Shown: positions 28,134 through 38,469 of the stretch, one piece after another
Numbering within the stretch: position 1 is the first letter of the stretch
How the letters are laid out: each line of letters starts with the position of its first letter
Assembly: GCA_963700515.1 (NCBI GenBank)
Contig: CAVOXY010000012.1
Span: 36,453 to 100,452, forward strand
Origin: JAJRVM01 sp963700515
GTDB taxonomy: Bacteria; Planctomycetota; Planctomycetia; Pirellulales; Pirellulaceae
DNA length: 64,000 nt
Reading direction: 5' to 3'
Notes under the pieces: generated by a model
What the model was told of the DNA's origin: nothing
Databases searched by the model: none
What the model saw: the letters and a program-made list of their open reading frames with translations, nothing else
Made by a program: the position numbers and the translations under genes

Positions 28134-29327
28134 ATGCGCACAACATTGGTTTGGTTCGGAGTGTTGGGATTTCTACTGTTACCAGGTTGCGGGCCCAAGG
28201 AAGCACCGAAACCTCCCGCCCAGGAGCAGAAGGTGACGGAGAAAACGCCACCGCCGCCGACAGGCACAAGGGACCTTCCGGTTGCGGATTCCTCGACGAT
28301 GGAAGCTACCGATGCGGCAAAGGATGAGGCGGAGGGAACAACTGGTCAGGAGACTCCCGCCGCTAACCCATATCCCTATGAACAACTTGTCGCTGAAGTC
28401 GGGAACAAGGGGCTGACCGAGGCATACAAGCAGTGTGAAGACGAGCTGCGAGCAAACCCCACCGAGGGCGACCTCAAGATGCAGCGAGTATATCTGTTGA
28501 ACACCGCCGGCTCGATGTTCATGTCCCGCCAGAATCAGAAACAGGCGCTCGCGTCGTTTCGCGCGGCATTCGAATTGGCCCAGCAGCTGGTGAAAGATAA
28601 TCCTGACCCTCCAGAGGACTATCGACAGATTCTGGCGATGGTCTACTACAACGGGGCGTGCGCCCGGTCGCTCGATGGCCAGGCCGACGCGGCCAAAGAG
28701 GCTTTGGGCCAGGCGATCGCCTGGGGTTGGAGTGACATCGATGCGATCAAGAACGATTCCGATCTGGCGAACGTCCGAGCGCTGACTGGATTCGACGCCG
28801 ACCTGGCGAACTGGGCTGAGCAAGTGCAACAAGTTCTTGCGGAGAAGGCTCGCGAAGAGTTGGCCCAGGGAGAAACTTTCCCATTTGACCTGCAGGTTGA
28901 GGATCTTACCGGCGCGCAGATCAAACTGGCTGATTACGCAGGGAAGGTGTTGATCGTTGATTTTTGGGGAACTTGGTGCCCTCCATGTCGAGCCGAAATT
29001 CCATCTTTCGTGAAACTACAGCAGCAATACGGCCCCCAGGGACTGCAGATAATCGGACTCAGCTATGAGAATATGGAGGCGGAACAAGCCAAGACAACCG
29101 TACAGGAATTCATCAAGTCGAACGGTATCAACTACCCCTGCGCACTCGGCACGGAGGAGCTTCAAAACCAGGTACCGCAGTTCGAGGCATACCCGACGAC
29201 ACTCTTCATCGACAAGACAGGTAAAGTTCGACTGAAGATCGTCGGAATGCACGAGTACAGCGGTCTTGAGTCATTGGTGAAGGTGCTGCTAGCGGAACCT
29301 GCTGAAACAACTCCGCCGGCACAGTGA
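28134..29327 (+). CDS. lipoprotein with helical repeat region and TlpA/ResA-like thioredoxin domain
   Basis: 397 residues from the ATG at 28134. The leader FGVLGFLLLPGC ends in a lipobox with C19, so it is probably anchored to a membrane. A Pro/Thr/Glu-rich linker runs to about 75. Residues 80-240 are helical and TPR-like (EDELRANPTEGDLKMQRVYL, ALASFRAAFELAQQLV, NGACARSLDGQADAAKEALG). The thioredoxin domain (about 245-390) has the redox motif W281-C282-PP-C285, the TlpA-type start FDLQVEDLTGAQIKLADY and the cis-proline segment EAYPTTLFIDKTG. It probably exchanges thiols or disulfides outside the cytoplasm, perhaps in cytochrome c maturation; the partner is unknown. A longer start at 27957 reads through repeats and is rejected. 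Confidence 0.85.
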   Translation: MRTTLVWFGVLGFLLLPGCGPKEAPKPPAQEQKVTEKTPPPPTGTRDLPVADSSTMEATDAAKDEAEGTTGQETPAANPYPYEQLVAEVGNKGLTEAYKQCEDELRANPTEGDLKMQRVYLLNTAGSMFMSRQNQKQALASFRAAFELAQQLVKDNPDPPEDYRQILAMVYYNGACARSLDGQADAAKEALGQAIAWGWSDIDAIKNDSDLANVRALTGFDADLANWAEQVQQVLAEKAREELAQGETFPFDLQVEDLTGAQIKLADYAGKVLIVDFWGTWCPPCRAEIPSFVKLQQQYGPQGLQIIGLSYENMEAEQAKTTVQEFIKSNGINYPCALGTEELQNQVPQFEAYPTTLFIDKTGKVRLKIVGMHEYSGLESLVKVLLAEPAETTPPAQ

Positions 29328-29406
29328 CCTCTGGGGTCGCCACTCGTAGCGACGCTCGCCAGAGTGTGGGGAAGGAGGTTGAAACCTTGTCTTTACCGCC
29401 AAATTC

Positions 29407-29427
29407 CCACCGGGATAAACCCGGTGG
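29407..29427 (+). terminator. hairpin downstream of the TlpA-like gene
   Basis: A perfect 8-base stem (CCACCGGG and CCCGGTGG) around ATAAA, 80 bases after the stop. There is no U-run. The stem and A-rich loop resemble the CCGCYGGG hairpins at 44 kb and 57 kb, so it may be a single, diverged member of that repeat family rather than a dedicated terminator. Confidence 0.45.
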
Positions 29428-29579
29428 AGAATCTCGAGATGTGAGTAAGGACGAGGGTTGATACATCTCTCAACTGCACCCATCGGCTGCCGTACCAGTA
29501 TTGGTCCGTCTTCTTCCCCTCTGCTGCAATGGGAGCCTGGCCTCTCTCATACGGGGAGGCTTCTTAAGGAGCTCAGGAC

Positions 29580-29825
29580 ATGAAACCGCCAGCAGTATTC
29601 TTGCCGCTCTGTTCTGTTTTCGTTATCGGGGCGATCGCCAACGCGGCAGAAGTCTCCCCTCAGCGGATCGCGCAACAGATCTTGGCCGAGACGGGCGTAC
29701 GAGGTGGTGTGATCGTCCATGTTGGCTGTGGAAACGGCCAAGTGACTGCGGCACAGCGCGCCAACGGCCGGCTCTACGTGTCCACGTTGGGAGGCGAAGT
29801 GATCTGTTTGATGGGGGAACAGTAG
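29580..29825 (+). pseudogene. internal-deletion remnant of an exported PQQ-propeller/methyltransferase-motif protein
   Basis: 81 codons with a good ribosome-binding site (AAGGAG, 29565 region) and signal peptide (VFLPLCSVFVIGAIANAAE). The sequence then reads RIAQQILAETGVRGGVIVHV and GCGNGQVTAAQRAN, the N-terminal SAM-motif-like start I associate with large planctomycete PQQ-binding-like beta-propeller proteins. It jumps directly to GRLYVSTLGGEVICL, which looks like the last propeller strand of the same proteins. Several hundred residues would be missing, with the frame preserved. The two ends are read directly; identification of the parent family is from memory and so is inference. It could be expressed as a small exported protein. 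Confidence 0.55.
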
Positions 29826-29864
29826 AGGCGATCGTGCGCAATGCCCTGATTGGAGTAATCCTTC

Positions 29865-31729
29865 ATGCAACGAAACAGAAAGAGCACGATCGCAGTTGCC
29901 GCGGCTTGGTTCCTTCTGCTGTTCTTCATCCCGGCAGCCCACGCACAACGCCGGCTGGAACAGCTTGATCGGGGGATGGTGGCGCTGCACCAGGGAAACG
30001 GCAACGTGTTTGTTGGTTGGCGACTCCTCGGTACGGATCCACCCAACATCGCCTTCAACGTATATCGGCGGATCGGTGATGCGCAGGTACTCAAGTTGAA
30101 TGATCGACCGATCAGCGGGGCGACACAATTTCAGGATGACGCGGCGACACTCAACACGCGGATATCCTATTTTGTGCGGGACGTCGTGGCGGGCAACGAG
30201 GGGGAAGAGTGCCGGCCCTTTGAAGTATTAACTGCTGCTCCCGCCAAACCGTATTTGTCCGTGCCGTTGCACACTTCCGACGGCTATCGGCCCAACGATG
30301 CTTCGGTTGGTGATCTGGACGGTGATGGTCAGTATGAGATCGTGCTGCACCAGGTGGGGCGAGGCCGCGACAATTCACAAGCTGGATTCACCACCGAGCC
30401 GATCCTGGAAGCCTACGAACTTGACGGCACGATGCTTTGGCGAGTCAACCTCGGTAAGAACATTCGCGAGGGGGCACACTACACCCAGTTCATGGTTTAC
30501 GACTTTGATGGTGATGGCCGAGCCGAGATGGTGTGCAAAACCGCCGATGGAACGACCGATGGTCGCGGCCAAGTACTGGGCGATCGCGATGCAGACTATC
30601 GCAACACGCGCGGCTACGTGCTGGACGGTCCGGAGTATCTGACCGTATTCGATGGCCTGACTGGTGCAGCACTCGCCAGCACCGAGTATGTTCCGCCACG
30701 CGGCACCGTTCGCGATTGGGGTGATGACTATGGTAACCGAGTTGATCGCTTTCTGGCCTGTGTAGCCTATCTAGATGGCCGGCGGCCAAGTGTCGTCATG
30801 TGCCGCGGTTACTACACTCGGACCGTCCTCGTGGCCTGGAATTGGCGAGGTGGTGCACTGACCCGCGTGTGGACGTTCGATAGTGACGACAACGTTGCGG
30901 CGCTGGCACTGGCAAAAAGTGGCGTTTTCGTGGCCAGGGCAATCACGGGATCGGCGTGGCCGACGTCGACGAAGATGGGAAAGATGAAATCATCTATGGA
31001 TCGTCTGTCATTGACCACGACGGGACCGGGCTCTACTCGACCGGCTACGGTCATGGTGACGCCATGCACGTGACCGACCATGACCCGGACCGACCAGGTT
31101 TGGAGGTCTTCAAAGCGAACGGTGATGGACCTAATCGTGCCGGTATTCAGCTGCGTGATGCGCGAACCGGCCGGCAAATTTGGGGTGTTCCGTCAACGGG
31201 CGAAAAGGGAGTCGGCCGAGCGTGCGCGATGGATATCGATCCCCGTTATCGCGGCTCGGAAGCCTGGGGGAAAGGGGAGGGTGTTGAGGGATTGTTCAGC
31301 GCCAAGGGTGAGAAGATATCCGATCGTTCTCCGCGCGTCTGCAACATGGGAGTGTGGTGGGACGGAGATTTACTGCGCGAATTGCTGGACGGTGTGCGCG
31401 TCAGCAAATGGGACTACCGGAGCGAACGGGAGAACCTTCTCTTTGACGCCGGCCGTTACGAGTGCGTCTCCAATAACGGCTCGAAGTCAAATCCCTGTCT
31501 CTGTGCCGATATCATTGGGGACTGGCGAGAGGAACTCATCGTGGGCACGCGCGACGGGAAGGAGCTGCGGATCTTCACAACCACCATGCCAACCGACTAT
31601 CGTCTGGTCACGCTGATGCACGATCCCGTGTACCGGCTGAGTGTCGCCTGGCAAAACGTCTCCTACAATCAGCCGGCTCACACCGGGTTCTACCTCGGCC
31701 ATGACATGCAACCGTCGCCTGGCCGGTAG
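29865..31729 (+). CDS. rhamnogalacturonan lyase, PL11 family, one frameshift
   Basis: Secreted pectin-degrading enzyme cleaving the rhamnose-galacturonate backbone by beta-elimination. About 620 residues when joined, normal for PL11. The start at 29865 has GGAG 9 bases upstream; signal peptide AVAAAWFLLLFFIPAAHA. An N-terminal beta domain (RLEQLDRGMVALHQGNGNVF, VGWRLLGTDPPNIAFNVYR) leads into the eight-bladed propeller with calcium-type DxDxDG loops (GDLDGDGQYE, YDFDGDGRAE). Family hallmarks are HYTQFMVYDFDGDGRAEMVC-KTADGT and VRDWGDDYGNRVDRFLAC. The frame changes near 30930; the second part resumes GQGNHGIGVADVDEDGKDEI and runs to HTGFYLGHD. An intrinsic terminator follows at 31807. It is the clearest indication that pectin is a target of this region. 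Confidence 0.9.
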
Positions 31730-31806
31730 TCGCGGCACACGTACTGGCATGGTATCATGTGTCGCGGATAATGACTTACCCACACCCCGCAGTTTACCCC
31801 AAAAAC

Positions 31807-31827
31807 GGGGAGCCTCCCCTTTTTTTT
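31807..31827 (+). terminator. rho-independent terminator
   Basis: GGGGA, loop GCC, TCCCC, then eight T residues (31820-31827), 78 bases after the lyase stop and 28 bases before the next start. This is the best intrinsic terminator in the window. Its left side (AACGGGGAG) is also shared with the inverted repeats at 56881 and 57355. Confidence 0.75.
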
Positions 31828-31854
31828 GGTGGTCCCGCCTATTTGGAGCCTTTC

Positions 31855-33856
31855 ATGCGACGACATTCCCTGACGCTGTTGTTGGTTTTGTTGTGCATTT
31901 CGAACGTTGCCAGGGGGGATGAGCCCTACTATCGGGATTTGTTTTCCGATACCTGGGTGGCCACCGACGCGCTGGGCAGAACCATGCCCGACTTTGCGAC
32001 GGTGGGACCGGTCAAGAGTGACCAGCGGCGCGTGGTGGGGATCTTCTACATCACGTGGCACAGCGACAATCTGGCCAATTTGAAAAGTCCCTACACAGCG
32101 GATGTCACGAAGGTGCTGGCTGCCGATCCCGGTGCGCGGCTCGATCCCAATCACCCGCTCTGGACGGAAGGGTCCTACCACTGGGGTGAACCGGAGGCGG
32201 GGTATTTCCTGAGTAAGGACGAGTACGTCATTCGCAAGGACATGTCGATGCTCGCGGACGCGGGAGTGGATGTACTGGTGATGGATGTGACCAACGCAGT
32301 GCGTTACTGGGATGAGTGGGATGTCGTGTTTCCCGTGATGCAGAAGATGAAGGCCGAAGGAAACAAGGTGCCGCAATTCTGTTTCTGGTCTTTCAACGGC
32401 CCGGCAATCACGGTCGTTCAGGATCTGTATGACAAGATCTACAAGACAGAAAAATACAAAGACCTGTGGTTTTATTGGGACGGAAAGCCGCTGCTGCTCT
32501 ACAACGGCATGCCCAGCGTTGACGCCAACGGCCAGGTGACCAAGCACCCCAACCCGCACTATGATCCCGCGGCCAAGACCGATGTGAATCACCCGCATTA
32601 CGGCGACCCCGACTACAGCGAGGAGTTTTACACGGACTACACGCAAGAAGTGAAGGATTTCTTCACGTTGAGAACGATGTGGTGGGGCTATTATGAATGG
32701 GCAGGAAAACGTTTTATCGGGACGGAAGACAACTGGAGTTTCGGGTACGACATGGGGGACAAGCGAGTCCAGGCCATGGATGTGAACGATCTGGTCTCGA
32801 CGCACAACGGCGTCAAGGAAGAAGCAGCGGTGACCCCCGCGCAGCATCCGTCGAGTCTGATCGGCAAGTGCTGGACGCGCGAGCAGGGCGAACCGGAGTT
32901 AAACGAATACGATCTGCCGGTCCCCACTCTCGTTCCCTGGTTGGGCCAGACGGTACCGAATCCTGAGGGCTACGGTATCTATTTCCAGCAACGATGGGAC
33001 GAAGCGCTCCAGGCCAATCCGCAGTTCCTCTACATCAATGACTGGAACGAGTGGACGGCAGGCAAGTATTCACCAGGAGCAGGCAAGACCTTTCCATTTA
33101 TGCGCCGACAAAACAAGTACTTCTTTGTCGACCAGTACAATTCTGAGTTCAATCGCTGCATCCATCCGATGAAGGGCGGGTATACCGACAACTACTACAT
33201 GCAGATGGCCCAGAATATTCGTCGTTACAAGGGCATTCGCCCCATACCCGAACTGAGCGGGCTGAATCACATGCAGATCGACGGTGAATTCGCCGACTGG
33301 CAGCCCGTCGAAGTCGAGTATCGCGACACGGTCGGCGACACGTTTCATCGCGATTACAAAGGTTACGGGGGACTTCATTATCAGAACGATTCCGGTCGCA
33401 ACGACATCGTTACGTGCAAAGTAGGCGTGGATGAAGACCAGGTGTATTTCTATGCCGAGACAAATGACGAACTGACTCCGCACACGGACAACAACTGGAT
33501 GTTGCTCTTGATCGACGCGGACCAGAACCACGATACCGGATGGTTTGGGTACGATTACCTGGTCAACAAGAGAGTGATCGACGCGAACACCACGACGCTG
33601 ATGCGTTACGACCCGTCCAAAGCCGAGAATCCGTGGGTCGAACAGGCGGAGTTGCCCCTTCGCTACGCGGGCAAAATCGCTGGAATTGGCTTTGCCACGT
33701 CAGCTTGTCGGCTGGTCAGGTGACTCACTGAGTTTCGATTTCCACTGGAGTGACAATCCCGCGGATTTGGCAGACCCGATTTCGTTGTGCATCAATGGCG
33801 ACAGCGCGCCGAATCGACGGTTCAACTACCGCTGTATCTGGAAGAGAGGAGAGTAG
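31855..33856 (+). CDS. secreted glycosidase-like barrel protein with CBM9-like C-terminal domain, one frameshift
   Basis: About 667 residues when joined. GGAG lies about 8 bases before the ATG at 31855; signal peptide LTLLLVLLCISNVARG. The catalytic-looking domain (30-440) contains RRVVGIFYITWHSDN, DMSMLADAGVDVLVMDVTNA, VPQFCFWSFNGPA, KDLWFYWDGKPLLLYNG and NPQFLYINDWNEWTAGKY, reminiscent of GH71/GH99-like barrels, where strand-end Asp/Glu residues act in catalysis; I cannot place it in a numbered family. The C-terminal domain (IDGEFADWQPVEVEYRDTVG, VYFYAETNDEL) is CBM9/DOMON-like. Near 33675 the frame shifts; the last 60 residues (ELALPRQLVGWSGDSLSFDF to YRCIWKRGE) are in another frame ending at 33856. 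Confidence 0.75.
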
Positions 33857-34317
33857 GTCAGCGGTTGCCCTGCAAATCGCAATTGCGCTGGATCAGTTCC
33901 AACCTCTGCTGGACACCGCCCTTGAGGCCAGAAACCCGGCTCGCCAGGCGTCTCACGTTTCCGATTTCCGGAAGCTCTTGACTAATCGTCACACCTTCAC
34001 AATCTGCTTTTTTTGGCGCTGGCACAAGATCTGCATCAGTTAGTGCACTGTCGGTTGTGATGATCGGTCAAGGGTTACCGGCAGGAGAAGCTCAACCGCT
34101 GGAGACTGCGGTGGTTAAATCACGGTACTCGAGGAATGCACGCCTATAGAGCGTTCATCGACATTTCGCCCCGCGTGTAGACTTTCCAACGGACTTGTAG
34201 GTTTTACATCAGTGCTGGTTGACCTATGGCGAGGTAGACGTCGCCAGTGAGTCGACACTGCGACAGGACCACGGACTGGTTTCAAGGATTCTTATTACCC
34301 AACATGAGGTAAGTCCC
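33857..34317. other. intergenic region, nothing recognised
   Basis: About 460 bases after the barrel gene. No hairpin array, promoter or gene that I can support. Confidence 0.4.
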
Positions 34318-34533
34318 ATGGATGGAGCGTCACTGCTGGCTACCGGCGCGACCTTTCTCACTTTCCCGGGCACTTTGGAGTCGTGGGCTCACCACCCGGC
34401 GCTGATTGCCATTATGTTATTGGTGATTCTGACGTCTGAGAGGGCGGTCATGCTGACGCCGGGAGTCGCCCGAGCCTTGGGGTGGGTCGGGGGACGTAGC
34501 AAGATGGCACCGTCATTGTGGCTCGCCGATTAG
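34318..34533 (+). CDS. possible small membrane protein
   Basis: 71 codons starting at an ATG with a good ribosome-binding site (GAGGTAAG, about 6 bases upstream). One hydrophobic segment is present (ALIAIMLLVILTS) followed by charged and glycine-rich residues (SERAVMLTPGVARALGWVGG). No family recognised. Support is only the ribosome-binding site and the membrane segment; it could be a chance frame. The following 34534-34730 stretch is empty. Confidence 0.4.
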   Translation: MDGASLLATGATFLTFPGTLESWAHHPALIAIMLLVILTSERAVMLTPGVARALGWVGGRSKMAPSLWLAD

Positions 34534-34730
34534 CGGGTAGACGCTGAACTGTTAGTGTGGTATCCGACGCAATAATTATTCCGTGCCACAGACAACCGGC
34601 AACAATGAACCTTGAGGAGTGAGGGAATCGCCGATAGAACGAGCAGTGTCGCCGTGCAGCATGCGTCGATTCTCCTGCGACCGTGTGCTGCGTGCGGAGA
34701 TCCTGGGTCCGTACGGTGCACTGCTTGCCC

Positions 34731-36353
34731 TCACTCCATTTTTTGGCGCGACAACCGTGAACGAAAATCGTCGCGATACTTGCGCAACAGCAGGAATTCC
34801 TGGGCATGGAACGGTCTTCCGTCCGGATGGAAGACATCATGTTGCCACACCCGCGGCATGGGATCACCTTGCTTCGAGCCCCACGGCATGTAGGTTTGAG
34901 TGCGGCCGGCCACCAGCCCCCAATGGTAAGCACCGATCTGCTCGCGGGAAAAAATCGGCAAGATTGTCTCGAAGGTGTTGTTGGCACCGCGGCAGAGCCA
35001 TTCGGTACAGAGAATGGGACGCTGGAATCGGCGCAGGATGCGTACCTTCTCGGTGATCCCCGCGGCGGCGTCATAGCCATGAAACGAGACCACGTCGGAC
35101 ATTTCCAGGAGCGCCTGCGACATGGGGTTTTCGAAATTGACCCAGGCGCCGACCGTCAGCGGTTGGTCAGGTTTGGCTTCGCGAGCCCAGCGAAACGCGG
35201 CGGCTACCAGTGGCAGGCTCTTCTCCCCCAACCCGGACTGCCCCGGTTCGTTGTAGAGATCCCATATCAGCACTCGAGTGTCGTGGCCGAAATGGCCGAC
35301 GAGGTCTTTGATGTACTTTTCCAGGTCGGGCCACGCTGTTCGATCGACGACGCGTTTCAGGCCCGGACTGGGCACCCAGCCGCTGTTGTGCACTCCAGGA
35401 ACAGGATCGTCCTGACGCCCTAAATACGGATCGCGTCCGGCAAACGCGCAATCACAAAAGGGGACGAACATCACTCGAATGTTGTGCTTCTCGGCGATTG
35501 CCAGAAACTCGGTCATGCGTTGCTTGAGCCGGTCGGGATCTTGTTTCCACACCAGGTACTGCACGAAGACGCGCACACCGTTGTAACCAACGTCTTTCGC
35601 CCAACCCAACTCCTGGTCGATCGTTTTTGGATCGAATGTCTCCGCTTGCCACATTTCGGTCATATTCACGGCCGAGCGAGGCAAGTAATTGCAGCCCGCG
35701 ACGGGGCCAACTTCGGTGTACCACTTCCAGGCTTTCTCTCGCGGCCAACGGGCATCGTACTCTGCCTGCAAGGCCACTCGGTCGGGCGGGCTGGGGATGA
35801 GCTGCTGTTGGGGGTCGAGCACGAGACCGATGTCGATATACTGCCCACCTCCCGTCTGCGAGACATGGACGGCGACGAGATTCTGGCCCGGTTGTAACGC
35901 TGTTCGCAGCTGAGCCGTTACATCGTACGAAATCCACTCGGTGTTGAACCCGTGCGCCGCGAAGACTGGTGTGCCTTCCACATACACTTCGACGCCTTCA
36001 TCATGCCGGACGATGAGGCCTGCCGAGTTGAATTCCAGCGGCCTGGGTACGTCGATCTTCTTGCGAAGCCAGATGTCGGTGGTTGTCCACGCTGTGCCGA
36101 CAGTGTTGGGAGGAGTGACTTGGTCCGTCACGCCGAAGCCGGCACGGCCTTCCAACCAATGGCTGTCGTCAAAGTCGGACTGACTCCAGTCATCGCCTGG
36201 TCTGTCGCATATGTATCTCCAGGTTGTCGCAGCTTGCATGGCCGTGGAAATTAACACGCGAGGCTCGGCCGCCGGCAAGGGGCCTTTCCATAGCCATAAC
36301 CATGGCAGGAGCAGCAGGCCTGCTGTGAGTCGGATTTGGACGGGAGCATTCAT
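34731..36353 (-). CDS. secreted GH5-like (clan A) glycoside hydrolase with N-terminal galactose-binding-like domain
   Basis: 540 residues. GGAGG lies 8 bases before the ATG at 36353; signal peptide LTAGLLLLPWLWLWKG. Residues 35-180 are a galactose-binding-like beta-sandwich (WRYICDRPGDDWSQSDFDDS, YVEGTPVFAAHGFNTEWISY). The catalytic barrel (205-530) shows the clan A pattern: acid/base E369 in IWDLYNEPGQSG and nucleophile E451 in PILCTEWLCRG, with VSFHGYD and YHWGLVAGRTQTYMPWG at the sugar site. Retaining hydrolysis of a beta-linked glycan is expected; the linkage cannot be read. The frame is intact. It is transcribed with, or just after, the esterase-like gene upstream (50-base gap). Confidence 0.87.
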   Translation of the reverse strand: MNAPVQIRLTAGLLLLPWLWLWKGPLPAAEPRVLISTAMQAATTWRYICDRPGDDWSQSDFDDSHWLEGRAGFGVTDQVTPPNTVGTAWTTTDIWLRKKIDVPRPLEFNSAGLIVRHDEGVEVYVEGTPVFAAHGFNTEWISYDVTAQLRTALQPGQNLVAVHVSQTGGGQYIDIGLVLDPQQQLIPSPPDRVALQAEYDARWPREKAWKWYTEVGPVAGCNYLPRSAVNMTEMWQAETFDPKTIDQELGWAKDVGYNGVRVFVQYLVWKQDPDRLKQRMTEFLAIAEKHNIRVMFVPFCDCAFAGRDPYLGRQDDPVPGVHNSGWVPSPGLKRVVDRTAWPDLEKYIKDLVGHFGHDTRVLIWDLYNEPGQSGLGEKSLPLVAAAFRWAREAKPDQPLTVGAWVNFENPMSQALLEMSDVVSFHGYDAAAGITEKVRILRRFQRPILCTEWLCRGANNTFETILPIFSREQIGAYHWGLVAGRTQTYMPWGSKQGDPMPRVWQHDVFHPDGRPFHAQEFLLLRKYRDDFRSRLSRQKME

Positions 36354-36402
36354 CGAGGACCTCCAACATCGTCGCGTGGGCCTTGCTTGTGTGATTCACG
36401 TT

Positions 36403-38469
36403 TCAATTGTCTTCGCGCGGCATGAGCGCGGTCAGCACATCGGGTTCTAGTACCTTCCGCTCGGCAGAAAGTTGGTCATAGAGTTGGTGGAACATCGCGG
36501 CGTTTTCGGGACTGGCTGTCACATATAGCCGCAGACCGCGGACCACATCCGCACGCTCGCTGTCAGCAACATCCAGATGTTTCAGACGCGAGGGCAACCA
36601 CTGTTTGCCGACGTAGCGATCCATCAGACGCTGCAGCTTGACCAGCGTGAGTTGAGTGGTTGAAATGTCGCCTGTGGTGACGTAATCAATGAAGTTGTTG
36701 CGTGACCAGGGAACGGCGTATTTCATGTGGCCGAGTTTTGGCTCCGGTCGACCTTCGTCCAGAATGGTGATGGACCAGCGTTTGGTGCGGCTGAAGGGTA
36801 ACTCCGCTGTTTCTTTCGCTCCGCCATCTTCGGGTGCCCGTTGCTTCACTTGCTGCTCGGACAAGACGAACATTTCGTAATCGCGCTCTGTTAGCACATC
36901 CAAAGCACGTTGTCGCCCTGCAGGAGTCCCACACAGCTGTTCTGGGTCCATGGCAAAGCCGGCTGGAAACGCTTGCGCATCGAATGGTCGGACCCAGTCT
37001 TTGCCAATCTGATCGATTGGTACCAGCATATCGGCAGTCGACCAGAAGACCATCACCGGACATGTGATCGTATCGAGTTGACTCAGCGGAGAGTGCTGAT
37101 ACCAGATTGCGTCATCCGTGTTGTCACCGTAGACCGGCAGCGCCTGCTGAGCGATTGCGGCGACTGCGCTAAATACGGGCAATTCGGGTTGTTCAAGTCC
37201 CGCATCCGCGTTCTTCTTCCAGTTCTTCGTCTGCAGGAAATAGGCTGCATTGTAGCCCCAGTTCACGGGCGGCACATCGGCGGCGGCACCGGCCAACGGG
37301 AATGTCTCGGCCGCCAACATCAACGTCATATATCCCCCCGCGCTGCCGCCACCAATGACGACTCGCGCATCGTCGACAAAGGGGAGGGATCGTGCGATGT
37401 GCAGCAGTGCGAGATCCGGGTTGGGTGTCTGTACCAGCGGGTTGGCCTTGATATCCCGCGGTGTGACGACAGTATATCCGCGGCCAACCTGAATCGAAGC
37501 GGAGCGATCGTCAAGTTCGTAACCGGCCGAATAATAGAGCGGTGCTCGCGTCTTGCCATCTTGCACACTGGCGGGCAAGTAGATCTTCGCTTTGCCCAGC
37601 GTCTCGCGACCCTGTGTGTCCAGATAAGTGTATTCCACCAGCGCCTTCGCGATAGGTTCCGTTGTCCCGGACATCGGAGCCGCCTCGGTCAATCGCAGGC
37701 GGTTGGCAACCGGGCCCGGGAGATGCTGCAAGACCGCTTCGATCCAGACCGGCCCTTTGAATGCTCGGCCGCCGTCGTCTTGCACGTCGGCTGCCAGTTG
37801 CAGCGCTCCCCAATTCGTCGCGTGATCGAGGTCGCCACCCCACGCAATCCCCGCCTGCGTACCGTTCAGGTCAGCTTGAAAAGCGTCCAGATAAGCCAGG
37901 TTGAGACGCAAGGTTTCACCCGGCTTGACCTGAATATCGTGCGCGTCTCCAGAATCGAGCGGAATGCCCCATTCGATCGTGCAAATTCCCTGGTCGCGTC
38001 TCATCGCGCCGCGGCCGTCTTGGTGGCTGTCATCCTCATCCTTGCCCGGCTGCGTAACGTGTTTGTCAACATAAAGACCCGGCACGACGATTTTGCGATC
38101 ATCACCCGCCTGCAATTCCTGGCCTCGGCAGAACACGGCCACCGCAAAGTCAATATTGATCGGAGAAAGGCTGTCGTTCACGGTCTCATCGGGGACGCGC
38201 AGCGCGAGGTAGAGGGCATTGGCCGAATTCATTACTCGCAATTGGCACTTGCGCGGCGCCACAGCCGGTACGTCCCGCTGTACCATCTTCATCTCAAAGT
38301 CAATCGACAGAGCTTCCTGCCACTCATCCTCCTGGACGACTCCGTCGATGACGGGCGCTGCACTGCAGGCGGCCGACTCGATTGTGCCAGGCAAATCGTT
38401 GGCCAGGCCCGTGTGACATCCGAGAAGAAGAACAGCAAGGTACCCAACGAATGATTGCATGGTTCTCAT
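36403..38469 (-). CDS. secreted alpha/beta hydrolase with N-terminal CBM9-like domain
   Basis: 688 residues; AGGAG lies 7 bases before the ATG at 38469. Signal peptide with possible lipobox (YLAVLLLGCHTG, C18). Residues 28-230 form a CBM9/DOMON-like domain (APVIDGVVQEDEWQEALSID, LYLALRVPDETVNDSLSPIN, CTIEWGIPLDSG). A linker domain precedes an alpha/beta hydrolase with nucleophile elbow VVIGGGSAGGYM (S376); CPVMVFWSTADMLVPIDQIG probably supplies the acid. The pairing of a sugar-binding front domain with a hydrolase suggests a carbohydrate esterase, but peptidase-type members exist. It precedes the GH5-like gene in the same direction. The 38470-38764 gap behind it has nothing recognised. Confidence 0.8.
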   Translation of the reverse strand: MRTMQSFVGYLAVLLLGCHTGLANDLPGTIESAACSAAPVIDGVVQEDEWQEALSIDFEMKMVQRDVPAVAPRKCQLRVMNSANALYLALRVPDETVNDSLSPINIDFAVAVFCRGQELQAGDDRKIVVPGLYVDKHVTQPGKDEDDSHQDGRGAMRRDQGICTIEWGIPLDSGDAHDIQVKPGETLRLNLAYLDAFQADLNGTQAGIAWGGDLDHATNWGALQLAADVQDDGGRAFKGPVWIEAVLQHLPGPVANRLRLTEAAPMSGTTEPIAKALVEYTYLDTQGRETLGKAKIYLPASVQDGKTRAPLYYSAGYELDDRSASIQVGRGYTVVTPRDIKANPLVQTPNPDLALLHIARSLPFVDDARVVIGGGSAGGYMTLMLAAETFPLAGAAADVPPVNWGYNAAYFLQTKNWKKNADAGLEQPELPVFSAVAAIAQQALPVYGDNTDDAIWYQHSPLSQLDTITCPVMVFWSTADMLVPIDQIGKDWVRPFDAQAFPAGFAMDPEQLCGTPAGRQRALDVLTERDYEMFVLSEQQVKQRAPEDGGAKETAELPFSRTKRWSITILDEGRPEPKLGHMKYAVPWSRNNFIDYVTTGDISTTQLTLVKLQRLMDRYVGKQWLPSRLKHLDVADSERADVVRGLRLYVTASPENAAMFHQLYDQLSAERKVLEPDVLTALMPREDN

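Noticed and set aside
31690..32847. 385-codon open frame on the minus strand
   Set aside because: Antisense to the barrel protein starting at 31855, which has a signal peptide and ribosome-binding site.
36910..38454. 514-codon open frame on the plus strand
   Set aside because: Antisense to the CBM9-like alpha/beta hydrolase gene, a common effect of GC-rich codon usage.
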